Assembly (NCBI GenBank): GCA_004376465.1
Contig: SOJU01000062.1
Span: forward strand, 1 to 37,746
Length of the DNA stretch: 37,746 nucleotides
DNA from: Anaerolineales bacterium
GTDB lineage: Bacteria; Chloroflexota; Anaerolineae; Anaerolineales; E44-bin32
Direction of reading: 5' to 3'
The translations under genes were made by a program, and so were the position numbers. Below are positions 1 to 8,061 of the stretch, piece by piece (positions within the stretch are counted from its first letter, which is position 1; each line of letters starts with the position of its first letter). Under the pieces are notes generated by a model that did not search any database, was not told the origin of the DNA, and worked only from the letters and a program-made list of their open reading frames with translations.

Positions 1-275
1 TCGAAGAGCAATACTCCCGAACCGCCAATAGGAGTAGGGGTTGCTGTCGGGCTTGAAGTAGAGGTTGCTGTCGGGCTTGGATGAACAGTAGGTCTCGTCG
101 AGGGAGAGGGTGTTGATAGTGAGGCTTGTGTGGGGTCTTGCAAGACTTCTGTTGATGGTGGCTTATTCGACAAAGCAGACGGTGAGCCGCATGAAGAAAG
201 GGGGATGATTACGAAGAAAACAATACCGACAAGAATGGAAATGCCAACAGCTAGGGGGCTTTCTCTTTGTTCCAT
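1..275 (-). CDS. Lipoprotein with Pro/Thr/Ser linker, 3'-truncated by window edge
   Basis: This gene is not in the ORF track because it runs off the left edge with no stop; I read it by translating the reverse complement from the ATG at 275. A GGAGAGGTG Shine-Dalgarno lies just upstream. About 91 residues are visible. They start with a short charged MEQRES segment, then a hydrophobic stretch (about residues 8-27) ending in a lipobox-like LSSC, so a signal peptidase II lipoprotein is likely. Then comes a low-complexity Ser/Thr/Pro linker with SPTATSTS and SPTATPTP units, and finally IGGSGVLLF. Such linkers are common between the lipid anchor and the folded domain of Chloroflexota surface proteins. 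The final residues could open a TolB-like beta-propeller, but too little is present to decide. Confident that it is a lipoprotein gene; function unknown. Confidence 0.8.
   Translation of the reverse strand, partial: MEQRESPLAVGISILVGIVFFVIIPLSSCGSPSALSNKPPSTEVLQDPTQASLSTPSPSTRPTVHPSPTATSTSSPTATPTPIGGSGVLLF
39..79 (-). repeat. 17-bp direct repeat pair in the linker coding region
   Basis: GGTTGCTGTCGGGCTTG occurs at 39-55 and again at 63-79. The 24-bp period equals eight codons, so the repeat stays in frame and encodes consecutive SPTAT-type linker units of the truncated lipoprotein. This looks like recent tandem duplication within a surface-protein linker. Confidence 0.85.
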
Positions 276-527
276 ATGTCACCTCTCCAAACGTGTTACG
301 GTTTATCGATAAGCCGGTATTTAGGGATTTCGATATTACTTCATTCGGCGCTCCGCGAATTCCCTAAACAAGCCGTCCAGGATCTTCCACGTGGCCAGGT
401 GTCTGCGGTGCTCCCGACTGCGCTGAGATTGGGGCCATAAGTTCTATCATCTCAGGCAGCAATTCAACGCTGGTCTTGATCCGTTCTTCTCGAGAAGTCG
501 TTTGCTTGCTTGCGCCTACTTGTAATA

Positions 528-1586
528 TTAGCGAGCGATCCCGGTTATGGGGTCCACCCCCGTGTCAATATAGCCATCGATCAGATCTTGCAGTATCTCC
601 TTCACCCACGCTTCTCGTCCGGGCGTTAATCGATCAGGATTGATATCTTCGATGATTACCGGCATGGGCACAGTCCCGCCGCGCTCGCCCGCCCTAACCC
701 GATCCCAGATTTCTGCGATCGCCAGTTCAGGAGCAGCTCGCACCGTCGCGATCCATTTCTCTCCAAGATCATCTCCTGGTGACTCGCCGCCAATATAGCT
801 CAATCCTGGACCTTCGAGCATTTCCGCTGATGCTGCTGCGCTCAATTCAGGTGACAAGAAAATCGTATCCACATCCAAGTTAGATAATAAATTAATTGCG
901 TCCTGAACTGCTGCAATCTCAGATGTAGATGCCTCAACGCCAAGCGGATATGAATGAAAAGGTGGATAGGCCTGTCTGCACAATCCGCAATAGAACTTCA
1001 CCCCATTTTGAAACGCTAAATTACTAGCATGCTCTTCGCCGGAGTTCAGCACTGAGACAGCACCTACCCGCCAATCAGGTGTGACCACAGCCGAGATAAC
1101 GCCGGCGATGAAGCCAACTTGATCTGCACCCATACCATCTGGACCGATCCTCGTTAGATTGTGTGCATCGCTTAAGCCTTGGATCCCGATAGCCACAAAC
1201 TGCACAGTTGGATGCTGCGCCACCAAGTCATTTAATCCCGGATCAGGTGGAAGATAAATAACTACCTTCGCGTTCTGCTCGAGATCGCTGTCGGAAATTT
1301 CGACCAGGACGATGAACTCATTTCCTGCAGCTGTCGAAAGCGTGGTAATGAGGTCTTCCACCCTGGAAGTCATCCTCTCTGGGCTCTCACCCCCACTAAC
1401 TAGATAGACCAGACCAGGCTCAGCCGTGGACGATGCTGTTGGCACGATCGGCCGTTCCAGTGTAGGTTTTGCTGAAGCCTGTCCGTTTTCTCCTGGCCGG
1501 CCGCAAGCGGCAAGCATAACAAGAAATCCAAGCAAGGTAATTCTAAGCGCGTGATTGTTAGCGAATCGCATTAGATATTTTCCCAT
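528..1586 (-). CDS. BMP/PnrA-like substrate-binding lipoprotein
   Basis: The 352-residue product starts with a signal segment ending in the lipobox LAAC (about residues 25-28), then a short Pro/Thr-rich linker and a two-lobed periplasmic-binding-protein fold. The stretch GADQVGFIAGVISAVVTPD followed by WRVGAV resembles the core of the basic membrane protein (BMP/PnrA/Med) family, whose members bind nucleosides for ABC uptake or act as surface sensors. No ABC permease or ATPase lies nearby, so transport is not supported by context. Two Cys in FYCGLCRQ form a CxxC in the binding-lobe region. A second in-frame Met (MRFANN) is a possible start. The gene is divergent from the L,D-transpeptidase gene. 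Family assignment is by motif resemblance only; the ligand is unknown. Confidence 0.65.
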   Translation of the reverse strand: MGKYLMRFANNHALRITLLGFLVMLAACGRPGENGQASAKPTLERPIVPTASSTAEPGLVYLVSGGESPERMTSRVEDLITTLSTAAGNEFIVLVEISDSDLEQNAKVVIYLPPDPGLNDLVAQHPTVQFVAIGIQGLSDAHNLTRIGPDGMGADQVGFIAGVISAVVTPDWRVGAVSVLNSGEEHASNLAFQNGVKFYCGLCRQAYPPFHSYPLGVEASTSEIAAVQDAINLLSNLDVDTIFLSPELSAAASAEMLEGPGLSYIGGESPGDDLGEKWIATVRAAPELAIAEIWDRVRAGERGGTVPMPVIIEDINPDRLTPGREAWVKEILQDLIDGYIDTGVDPITGIAR

Positions 1587-1719
1587 CCATGTCCACTATT
1601 CTACTATCTGTAAGCAGCCCTTGACCATATCCCCCAAACGTGGAGAATTGATATTCACTATTATCTATACATTCTTTCTGTTCACCAATTATTAAGAAAT
1701 ACGAGATAATATTAGTCAA

Positions 1720-2817
1720 ATGAAATCATCTTCAAGAGTTATCTCACGCCTCAACCGTCGAGACGCGCTAAGAGTGTCTGCCCTGGGATTGGGCGGTATT
1801 ACCTCCCAAAGATTCCTGCGAGGACTCGCTCTACCGGAATTTCCAAGCGCAGAACGTCTCGGCAGAGTCGCATCACCCAATGTCGAACTTCACATACGAC
1901 CCGATTCAAGCAGCCAAGCGATTGGGACACTTTATGAGGATGCCGTCGTTCCCTGGCTGCGAGAGGTAGTCGGGTACCATCCATACCGCTTTAACCAACG
2001 CTGGGTGGAAACTCCAGATGGCTATCTGTGGTCTGGAACAGTTCAGCCCGTCCAAAATGAGCCGAACGAACCCGTAGATCTACTGCCCCTGACGAGCCTC
2101 GGTGAAGGGATGTGGGTTCAGGTGACGGTCCCCTGGGTGGATCTCGTCTTGGATAACCCGCCTGCCAGTTCTCCCTGGTTGAAAAAAAGCCTAACACCGC
2201 GTCTATCTTACAGTCAAATATTGTGGGTTGACCAAATTCGCACCGACGGTTCAGGCAACAACCCCCTATACCGTATCAATGAGCGTTACGGATATGGCGA
2301 CATTTTCTGGGCTGATGCCCATGCATTTCGACCGCTTATTGAAGAAGATCTATCTCCGATCCACCCTGATGTTGAAGATAAACGGGTCGTAGTCAACCTG
2401 ACATCTCAGACGCTATCGTGTTTCGAAGGTAATCGTGAGGTCTTTTTCTGCCGAATTTCATCCGGCCATAAATTTAACGCTTCCGGCGAGCCGGTCGATG
2501 ATTGGGCCACTCCGCTTGGTGGCTTCCAGATCTGGCGTAAGCTAATCTCGCTCCACATGAGCGGCGGAACAGTAAGAGCTGGCTATGATCTGTTGGGAGT
2601 CGGTTGGGTGACCCTCTTCTTAGGCAATGGTGTTGCGATCCATTCAACCTTCTGGCACAACAATTTCGGTGTCCCCATGTCCCACGGTTGTGTTAACGCG
2701 CGGCCGCAGGATGCACAATGGATCTTCCGCTGGACAACACCCTTCATCGACTATGATCCCGGCGATGTCACCGTGTCCATGCCGGGGGGGACCAGCATCC
2801 TGGTTGTTGAAGCATGA
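1720..2817 (+). CDS. Tat-exported L,D-transpeptidase (YkuD domain) with SH3-like region
   Basis: The 365-residue product carries an N-terminal NRRDALRV motif with a following hydrophobic segment, typical of a twin-arginine signal. Residues of about 50-115 (SPNVELHIRPDSSSQAIGTL) look like a bacterial SH3 domain, which would bind cell-wall material. The C-terminal YkuD domain (about 220-355) holds the catalytic signature MSHGCVNARP with Cys at about 324 and an upstream His in GVAIHSTF. L,D-transpeptidases make 3-3 crosslinks in peptidoglycan or attach proteins to it, outside the membrane. No clear Shine-Dalgarno precedes the ATG, while an AT-rich TAATAT lies 7 nt upstream, so a leaderless start is possible but weakly supported. 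A peptidoglycan-modifying enzyme fits Anaerolineae, whose envelope type is debated. Confidence 0.9.
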   Translation: MKSSSRVISRLNRRDALRVSALGLGGITSQRFLRGLALPEFPSAERLGRVASPNVELHIRPDSSSQAIGTLYEDAVVPWLREVVGYHPYRFNQRWVETPDGYLWSGTVQPVQNEPNEPVDLLPLTSLGEGMWVQVTVPWVDLVLDNPPASSPWLKKSLTPRLSYSQILWVDQIRTDGSGNNPLYRINERYGYGDIFWADAHAFRPLIEEDLSPIHPDVEDKRVVVNLTSQTLSCFEGNREVFFCRISSGHKFNASGEPVDDWATPLGGFQIWRKLISLHMSGGTVRAGYDLLGVGWVTLFLGNGVAIHSTFWHNNFGVPMSHGCVNARPQDAQWIFRWTTPFIDYDPGDVTVSMPGGTSILVVEA

Positions 2818-2849
2818 GCATTTTTTTCATTAGCAATCTCGTTTGTTTG

Positions 2850-2867
2850 AAGTGACGTTTCACTTTT
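2850..2867 (+). terminator. Weak hairpin terminator after the L,D-transpeptidase gene
   Basis: AAGTGA pairs with TCACTT around a CGTT loop and is followed by only two further T residues. The stem has just six pairs, so termination would be partial. Confidence 0.35.
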
Positions 2868-2885
2868 AAGACTGGAATTTACCCT

Positions 2886-3884
2886 ATGCCCGAAAGACGC
2901 GCAACAGCGACCGCTTCACCAAACATCGCCTTTATCAAGTATTGGGGCAACCGCGATCCTGCCCTCCGCCTTCCAGCGAATGCTTCACTCTCCATGACAC
3001 TCTCGAATCTTCAAACGAATACAACCGTACTTTTCGATGATCGCCTTGAAGCCGATCAAATCGAAATCGACGGCAGCCCCGCCTCAGATAAAGCCGCCAG
3101 CCGCGTTACGAAGCATTTGGATCTCATCCGCACCCTCTCAGGGAATCCCACCTTCGCTAACATACACAGTCTAAGCAATTTCCCCGCCGGCGCAGGCATC
3201 GCCTCTTCAGCCTCAGCTTTCGCCGCGCTGACTGCAGCAGCTAGCAAGGCAGCCGGACTGGAGCTAGATAAGAAGCAGCTATCCATCCTTGCCCGACGTG
3301 GCTCCGGCTCTGCCGCTCGATCCATATTCGGTGGTTTCGTGCAATTATTCTCGGGAGAAGTTAACACGGACGGGTACGCTGAGCAGCTTGCGCCTGCAGA
3401 ACATTGGCACTTGGTCAATCTCATCGCAGTTGTCACAAAAGAACACAAATCTATAGGATCATCCGAGGGCCACATGCTTGCGCCCACAAGTTCAATTCAA
3501 GCCATCCGTGTTCAGGATACAGCACGTCGCCTGGAAATCTGCAAAAAAGCGATTATGCAAAAGGACTTTCAAACACTCGCTCAAATTGTTGAGCTGGACT
3601 CAAACTTGATGCATTCCGTAATGATGACATCCGATCCGCCGATTCTATACTTGGAACCGGAGTCGATCAGTGTCATGAAGCATGTAACCCGCTGGCGAGA
3701 GGATGGTCTAGCAGTGTGTTACACAATCGACGCTGGGCCCAATGTTCATTGCATTTGCTCTCTTGAGGACTCCCCTGAAGTCGAGCGTCAACTCCGTTCT
3801 ATCGATGGCATTTTAGATATTTACCGATGCTCACCCGGAAATGGCGTGGCTCTGGCCGTTACCAATGAACAATCACCCCAGTGA
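2886..3884 (+). CDS. mvaD: Mevalonate (di)phosphate decarboxylase, GHMP superfamily
   Basis: The 332-residue product matches the mevalonate diphosphate decarboxylase family in order and length: the N-terminal ASPNIAFIKYWG motif, a GHMP glycine/serine loop (AGIASSASAFAAL), the RRGSGSAARSIFGGFV motif and the late CYTIDAGPN segment with the conserved catalytic Asp. The enzyme performs ATP-dependent decarboxylation giving an isoprenyl phosphate or diphosphate in the cytoplasm. Canonical diphosphate enzymes read KYWGKR; here it is KYWGNR, with Asn22 replacing a lysine known to contact the diphosphate. Some Chloroflexota (Roseiflexus) use a phosphomevalonate decarboxylase plus isopentenyl phosphate kinase, so this gene may act on the monophosphate. 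No other mevalonate gene is in the window. Family certain, substrate open. Confidence 0.9.
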   Translation: MPERRATATASPNIAFIKYWGNRDPALRLPANASLSMTLSNLQTNTTVLFDDRLEADQIEIDGSPASDKAASRVTKHLDLIRTLSGNPTFANIHSLSNFPAGAGIASSASAFAALTAAASKAAGLELDKKQLSILARRGSGSAARSIFGGFVQLFSGEVNTDGYAEQLAPAEHWHLVNLIAVVTKEHKSIGSSEGHMLAPTSSIQAIRVQDTARRLEICKKAIMQKDFQTLAQIVELDSNLMHSVMMTSDPPILYLEPESISVMKHVTRWREDGLAVCYTIDAGPNVHCICSLEDSPEVERQLRSIDGILDIYRCSPGNGVALAVTNEQSPQ

Positions 3885-3890
3885 TATAAT
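3882..3890 (+). promoter_or_regulatory. Extended -10 promoter for the rseP operon
   Basis: TGATATAAT (extended -10, TGn + TATAAT) overlaps the stop codon of the upstream decarboxylase gene. The predicted start of transcription is near 3897, leaving about 24 nt of leader before the chosen rseP start. No good -35 hexamer was found, as is usual with extended -10 promoters. Confidence 0.6.
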
Positions 3891-3920
3891 CGCAGCAAAA
3901 CAAAGGCGTAGGTGATATTC

Positions 3921-4967
3921 GTGTCAGATTTTTTTCTGTTCTTAATCGTACTCTCGGTGTTGTTAATAGGCCACGAGTTGGGCCACTTTCTCGTTGGTAA
4001 ATGGCGCGGTGTAAAAATCGATGAGTTTGGCTTAGGGTTCCCGCCTCGAATTCTGACCTTATTCGAATCAGGCGGTGTTAAGTACTCTCTAAACTGGATC
4101 CCGTTTGGTGGCTTTGTCCGTTTCGCGGGAGAGGATGATCCAGAAATACAGAACGGTCTCTCTTCGTCGAGCATACTGACACGCACGCTCGTCCTTTCAG
4201 CCGGCCCTGCAGCGAATATCCTCTTAGGCTTCCTTGCTTTTCTCTTTGCATTCAAGTTTGCTGCACCCGATGTAAACCGCGTTCTCATCGCTGAAGTCCT
4301 TAAAGAGACACCTGCTTACGCTGCCGGGATGCTAGCCGGCGACATCGTCGAATTCGTTGATGACATTCCCGTTCAGGGAATAGGGGATATGCAGGAAGCC
4401 ATTCACGCCCAGCTCGGCGAAACTACGCTTATTGTTGTTGACCGAGACGGACAGATTGTTGAACTAACCATGATCCCTCGCGTGGAATTCCCTGCCGATC
4501 AAGGACCCATCGGTGTGACATTGAGTTTCCCTACCGCGCAGATGGGGTGGCTCGAAGCCTCCAAGTGGGGCGTGGATTCGGTCGTGACCCAGATCTCCGC
4601 GCTTATCAAACTCCCAGGTCGACTATTAAGCGGTCAAGCCTCACCTGAGGAAGCTCGTCTCAGCGGTTTAAAAGGCATTCATGATATGTTGTCGTGGGCA
4701 AGCACAATCGATCGAGCATCCGACCGGCCCTTCATCACATTGAACTTAATCGGGGTTATCAGTATTGGCCTGGCACTAGCCAATCTACTGCCCTTCCCTG
4801 CTCTCGATGGCGGGCGATTAATGTTTGTCCTTTATGAGGCGATCTTTCGGCGCCGAATATCTCCTCGATTCGAGGGCATCGCGCATGCCATCGGGTTTGC
4901 CATCTTAATATTTCTTATGGTCTATATCAACCTACAGGATTTCATCAATCCAATTTCTCTTCCTTAG
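3921..4967 (+). CDS. rseP: Site-2 intramembrane metalloprotease, RseP/RasP type
   Basis: The product has the M50 zinc site HELGH in the first membrane segment (LLIGHELGHFLVGKW), a central PDZ domain (about residues 110-190, with ETPAYAAGMLAGDIVEFVDD) and the second conserved motif LLPFPALDGGR near the C-terminus, followed by two membrane segments. These proteases cut membrane-bound anti-sigma factors or leftover signal peptides inside the bilayer. The ORF track starts at GTG 3912; I prefer GTG 3921 because AGGTGA sits five bases before it, giving MSDFFLFL and a normal N-terminus. It begins a plus-strand series with a HEAT-repeat gene 20 nt downstream. No anti-sigma or sigma gene is adjacent, so the substrate cannot be told from context. 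Confidence 0.92.
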   Translation: MSDFFLFLIVLSVLLIGHELGHFLVGKWRGVKIDEFGLGFPPRILTLFESGGVKYSLNWIPFGGFVRFAGEDDPEIQNGLSSSSILTRTLVLSAGPAANILLGFLAFLFAFKFAAPDVNRVLIAEVLKETPAYAAGMLAGDIVEFVDDIPVQGIGDMQEAIHAQLGETTLIVVDRDGQIVELTMIPRVEFPADQGPIGVTLSFPTAQMGWLEASKWGVDSVVTQISALIKLPGRLLSGQASPEEARLSGLKGIHDMLSWASTIDRASDRPFITLNLIGVISIGLALANLLPFPALDGGRLMFVLYEAIFRRRISPRFEGIAHAIGFAILIFLMVYINLQDFINPISLP

Positions 4968-4987
4968 TATTCCTGCTGCGACATCCT

Positions 4988-5947
4988 ATGGCTCAAGAAC
5001 TAGACGAATTATTCTCGCTTTTGATGGACGAAGAGCAGCTTCTGCCGATCGAAGAACTCTCTGCCCTTTCTGATTTGGACACCCGCCAGCTAGACCGTTT
5101 TTCGAGTTGCTGGCAATCACTGTCTCCTCTACGGCGCCGCACCTTACTAGCGATACTCGGCCAACAAGCCGATGAACATATCGAGCTTCTATTCGATAGT
5201 ATCAACCGTCTCGGTCTCGATGACCCCGACCCGACCATTAGAAAGATTGCAATTGGCAATCTATGGGAATCTACAGATCCATCTCTCCCTGCAGCTTTCC
5301 TTACAGCACTCAACGAGGATAGCTCACTAGAAGTTCGCACTGCTGCCGCTGATGCTCTTGGACGTTTCGTCCTTTTAACAGAACTCGAGGATGATTCCTT
5401 GACAGAGTCAGACCAGATCGTGGACGATCTTCTGGGAACAATAAGGGATGGCGCCTCTTCTGATTTGCATCGCGCTTGTGTAAAATCCCTCGGTTTCTCT
5501 TCTCGTGAAGAAGCGCAAGCGATCATCGCCGATGCATACCTTTCAGAAGATGAGGATTTAGTACAGTCTGCCCTAATAGCCATGGGTAGATCGGCCAATC
5601 CTGTCTGGAGACCCGAAATTCTCCAGGAGTTAGATCACCCCTCACCACGAGTTCGCGCCGAAGCGGCTCGCGCCGCAGGTGAACTTGAGCTTCACGATGC
5701 AGCGCAGCCTCTTGTTGAGCTTCTTGAAGATGTCAGCGATGAAGTAATTCACATCGCGATATGGTCTTTGGGGCAGATTGGTGGCGACGTGGGCAGGACA
5801 GCACTATTAGATATCCAGGCCTCAGCACCAGATCCCGAGACAGTGAAGAAAGCCGATGAAGCCCTAGAGCACCTGGCATTTCTCGAAGGCACACCTGATC
5901 TCTTGATCTATGACTACGATGACCCTACAGAGGATGCCACGGATTGA
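4988..5947 (+). CDS. HEAT-repeat protein
   Basis: A 319-residue acidic, soluble protein made of alpha-helical repeats. Units such as DPDPTIRKIAIGNLWE, SSLEVRTAAADALGRF, HPSPRVRAEAARAAGEL and DVSDEVIHIAIWSLGQI have the spacing and Arg/Ala pattern of HEAT (PBS-lyase type) repeats, which serve as scaffolds for protein contacts. No catalytic motif, signal peptide or membrane segment is visible. The gene lies 20 nt after the rseP-like gene, and its stop overlaps the TTG start of the next gene (ATTGA), so the three are probably cotranscribed and translationally coupled. No Shine-Dalgarno is obvious before its ATG. Function unknown beyond a scaffolding guess. Confidence 0.8.
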   Translation: MAQELDELFSLLMDEEQLLPIEELSALSDLDTRQLDRFSSCWQSLSPLRRRTLLAILGQQADEHIELLFDSINRLGLDDPDPTIRKIAIGNLWESTDPSLPAAFLTALNEDSSLEVRTAAADALGRFVLLTELEDDSLTESDQIVDDLLGTIRDGASSDLHRACVKSLGFSSREEAQAIIADAYLSEDEDLVQSALIAMGRSANPVWRPEILQELDHPSPRVRAEAARAAGELELHDAAQPLVELLEDVSDEVIHIAIWSLGQIGGDVGRTALLDIQASAPDPETVKKADEALEHLAFLEGTPDLLIYDYDDPTEDATD

Positions 5948-6855
5948 GGGAATTCCTAAGCCTTTTTACGAGTAATATTTTCCCGATCATCGCTGTCGCT
6001 GGAGCGGGTTTTCTACTCCAGCGGAGAACGAGCCTTGATCCCCGACCCATCTCCGCTGTAATTTTTCGCATCCTCGTACCCGCCCTCGTTTTTGATTTAG
6101 TGCTCAAAACAGAAATTCCCAAGAATGATATCGTAAATATGGTAATCCTCGCATCAGGCGTGCTCTTCGTCATAGTCTTACTTAGTTGGGCGCTATCAAA
6201 ACTACTTCGCTTACCCCAGGCGCTGACATCCGCCTTCATACTCAGCGCATCGTTTATCAATGCAGGGAATTATGGTCTTTCGCTTAATCACTTTGCGTTA
6301 GGCGAAGCCGGCTTACTCTTGGCAAGTATCTATTTCATCACGAGTGCTTTATGGGCGAACTCAGTGGGTGTTTACATCGCCAGCGCTGGGAGAATGGACC
6401 CTCTGCGTGCGTTAAAGAATCTGGCCAGTGTGCCTGCCGTATATGCCATCCTTTTATCCCTCATTCTTCGCGCTCTCAACATTAGCCTCCCGCAAGCCAT
6501 TTCCAGACCGATCGAGCTTCTGGCAGCGGCAATGATTCCCATGATGCTGCTGGTTCTGGGAATGCAGATCGGCAAGGCGAGCCATCCTAAGCACCTCGGT
6601 TTACTTTCTATCGTGGTAGCCCTTCGTTTAGTTCTCTCTCCAATCGTTGCCTGGTTCATAGCAAGCGCACTTCGCATGCCAATGATCGGTATGCAAGTAG
6701 GCGTTATCGAGTCCGCTATGCCAACTGCAGTCCTTGCTTCTATCCTTGCGATTCAATACGATTCAGAGCCTGACTTTGTCACTGGCGCAATTCTTGTATC
6801 AACCTTGTTAAGCCCAATCACATTGACGCCGCTTCTCTATTTTTTCGGAGTGTAG
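5944..6855 (+). CDS. AEC-family (auxin efflux carrier-like) permease
   Basis: A 303-residue protein with about ten hydrophobic segments, matching the AEC/Mem_trans family in length and layout. It opens with FTSNIFPIIAVAGAGFLLQRR, followed by the typical segment FRILVPALVFDLVLKTEI; the second half includes PIELLAAAMIPMMLLVLGMQ and ESAMPTAVLASILAIQYDSE, both close to conserved family segments. Members export or exchange small organic anions; the substrate cannot be inferred. The start is TTG 5944, overlapping the preceding stop, with GAGG nine bases upstream. Its final codons carry the GGAG that serves as ribosome site for the next gene. Confidence 0.85.
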   Translation: MREFLSLFTSNIFPIIAVAGAGFLLQRRTSLDPRPISAVIFRILVPALVFDLVLKTEIPKNDIVNMVILASGVLFVIVLLSWALSKLLRLPQALTSAFILSASFINAGNYGLSLNHFALGEAGLLLASIYFITSALWANSVGVYIASAGRMDPLRALKNLASVPAVYAILLSLILRALNISLPQAISRPIELLAAAMIPMMLLVLGMQIGKASHPKHLGLLSIVVALRLVLSPIVAWFIASALRMPMIGMQVGVIESAMPTAVLASILAIQYDSEPDFVTGAILVSTLLSPITLTPLLYFFGV

Positions 6856-6857
6856 CC

Positions 6858-8054
6858 ATAAGACAACTGCCATCCATCCTGCTTGTTGTAATTTTACTTC
6901 TTTCTCCGTTGGAAGCTGTTTCAGGCCAAGCGGACGAGATTCACGTCGATACACATACCGAGTATAAGTATGGTTCAACAATCAACTTCAGCGCACAAAT
7001 TCAAGGCGTAAGCGAAGTCATTCGTGCAGCAGTGTTCATCCGCGAGGGCTCATCTGAATTTCCAAACGTCGCCATTGCCGTCCTTTCAGACGGCTCTACG
7101 ATCTCGGCGGAAGTAATTGAAGAAGTTCAGGCGCTCGGAGTCGAGCCATTTTCCACAATCACTTACTGGTGGCAGATCGACTTCGCAAATGGCGACAACT
7201 ACATCACAGACCCCGTGTCCTTTGTTTACGAGGATAATCGTTTCGATTGGCATTCCTTGGGCAATTCCAACATCACCGTCCATTGGATAGAAGGCGAACT
7301 AACGCGTGGTCAGGATATCCTCAACCTAGCAAGTGATTCCATTTTGAAAATTCAGCGCGATCTCGCCTTGCCAGCCCTGGACCATGTGTCCATCTACACC
7401 TACCCTACAGCTGGCCAGCTTCAATCAAGCATACGTATGGGCGGTGCGACATGGGTCGGTGGGCATGCCCAACCAGAATTGAGAACCGTACTCTTGACCG
7501 CGCCAACTGGGGTTGAGGGTCAAATTTCTCTGGAACGGGATCTCCCCCACGAGCTTGTTCACATCCTGCTCTACGAACGTATGGGTGATCAATACCACAA
7601 CCTTCCCACCTGGCTCAACGAAGGGCTAGCCACGCTCCAAGAAGGCGTACCAAATCCTGCATACATCTTCGAGTTGGATCGCGCCGCCCGCGAGAATGCG
7701 CTTATTTCAATGCACTCCCTGTGTGCATCTTTCCCGATTTCCGAGGAGGATGCCTTGCTGGCTTACGCTCAGAGCGCATCCTTCACACAATATTTGCTCG
7801 ACATTTATGGTGTTGGCGGTGTGGCACTGCTTCTAGATGCTTATCAGGAAGGAACAAGCTGTGAAGGCGGTGTTCAACGGGTGTATCAACGTCCCATCTC
7901 TCAATTAGAAAATGAGTGGAGGTGGACGACACTCTCCAATCCCAATCTGCTCGATTTCGCCCAGCCGCTTCTACCTTGGGTTCTACTCGGCTTGTCCGTT
8001 CTCGTCGTATTCGGCGTCATTCTTCTGCTTAGCCGCCGGCAACACAAGGGATAG
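6858..8054 (+). CDS. Membrane-anchored MA-like (gluzincin) metalloprotease, probable ATA start
   Basis: The ORF track begins at TTG 6909, but that cuts through a signal peptide. In frame upstream the codons read (I/M)RQLPSILLVVILLLSPLEAVSG, a textbook secretion signal, with no ATG, GTG or TTG before 6909. ATA at 6858 lies seven bases after GGAG, so I take it as the start (398 residues). The mature part has a beta-rich N-terminal domain, then the catalytic zinc motif HELVH and, about 20 residues later, LNEGLATLQE supplying the third ligand, as in peptidase MA-like gluzincins. A C-terminal membrane segment (PWVLLGLSVLVVFGVILLL) with RRQHK anchors it, so the protease faces outside. Substrate unknown. 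Confidence 0.8.
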   Translation: MRQLPSILLVVILLLSPLEAVSGQADEIHVDTHTEYKYGSTINFSAQIQGVSEVIRAAVFIREGSSEFPNVAIAVLSDGSTISAEVIEEVQALGVEPFSTITYWWQIDFANGDNYITDPVSFVYEDNRFDWHSLGNSNITVHWIEGELTRGQDILNLASDSILKIQRDLALPALDHVSIYTYPTAGQLQSSIRMGGATWVGGHAQPELRTVLLTAPTGVEGQISLERDLPHELVHILLYERMGDQYHNLPTWLNEGLATLQEGVPNPAYIFELDRAARENALISMHSLCASFPISEEDALLAYAQSASFTQYLLDIYGVGGVALLLDAYQEGTSCEGGVQRVYQRPISQLENEWRWTTLSNPNLLDFAQPLLPWVLLGLSVLVVFGVILLLSRRQHKG

Positions 8055-8061
8055 GAATACT

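Noticed and set aside
130-312. 60-residue plus-strand ORF
   Set aside because: It is the antisense shadow of the truncated lipoprotein gene, which has a better start, a lipobox and a typical linker.
369-560. Open minus-strand frame after the BMP-like gene (contains SREERIKTSVELLPEMIELM, ends at TAG near 369)
   Set aside because: Protein-like composition, but it has no standard start or ribosome site and overlaps the end of the lipoprotein gene in another frame; it may be a decayed fragment, not a supportable gene. Otherwise 276-527 holds nothing I recognise.
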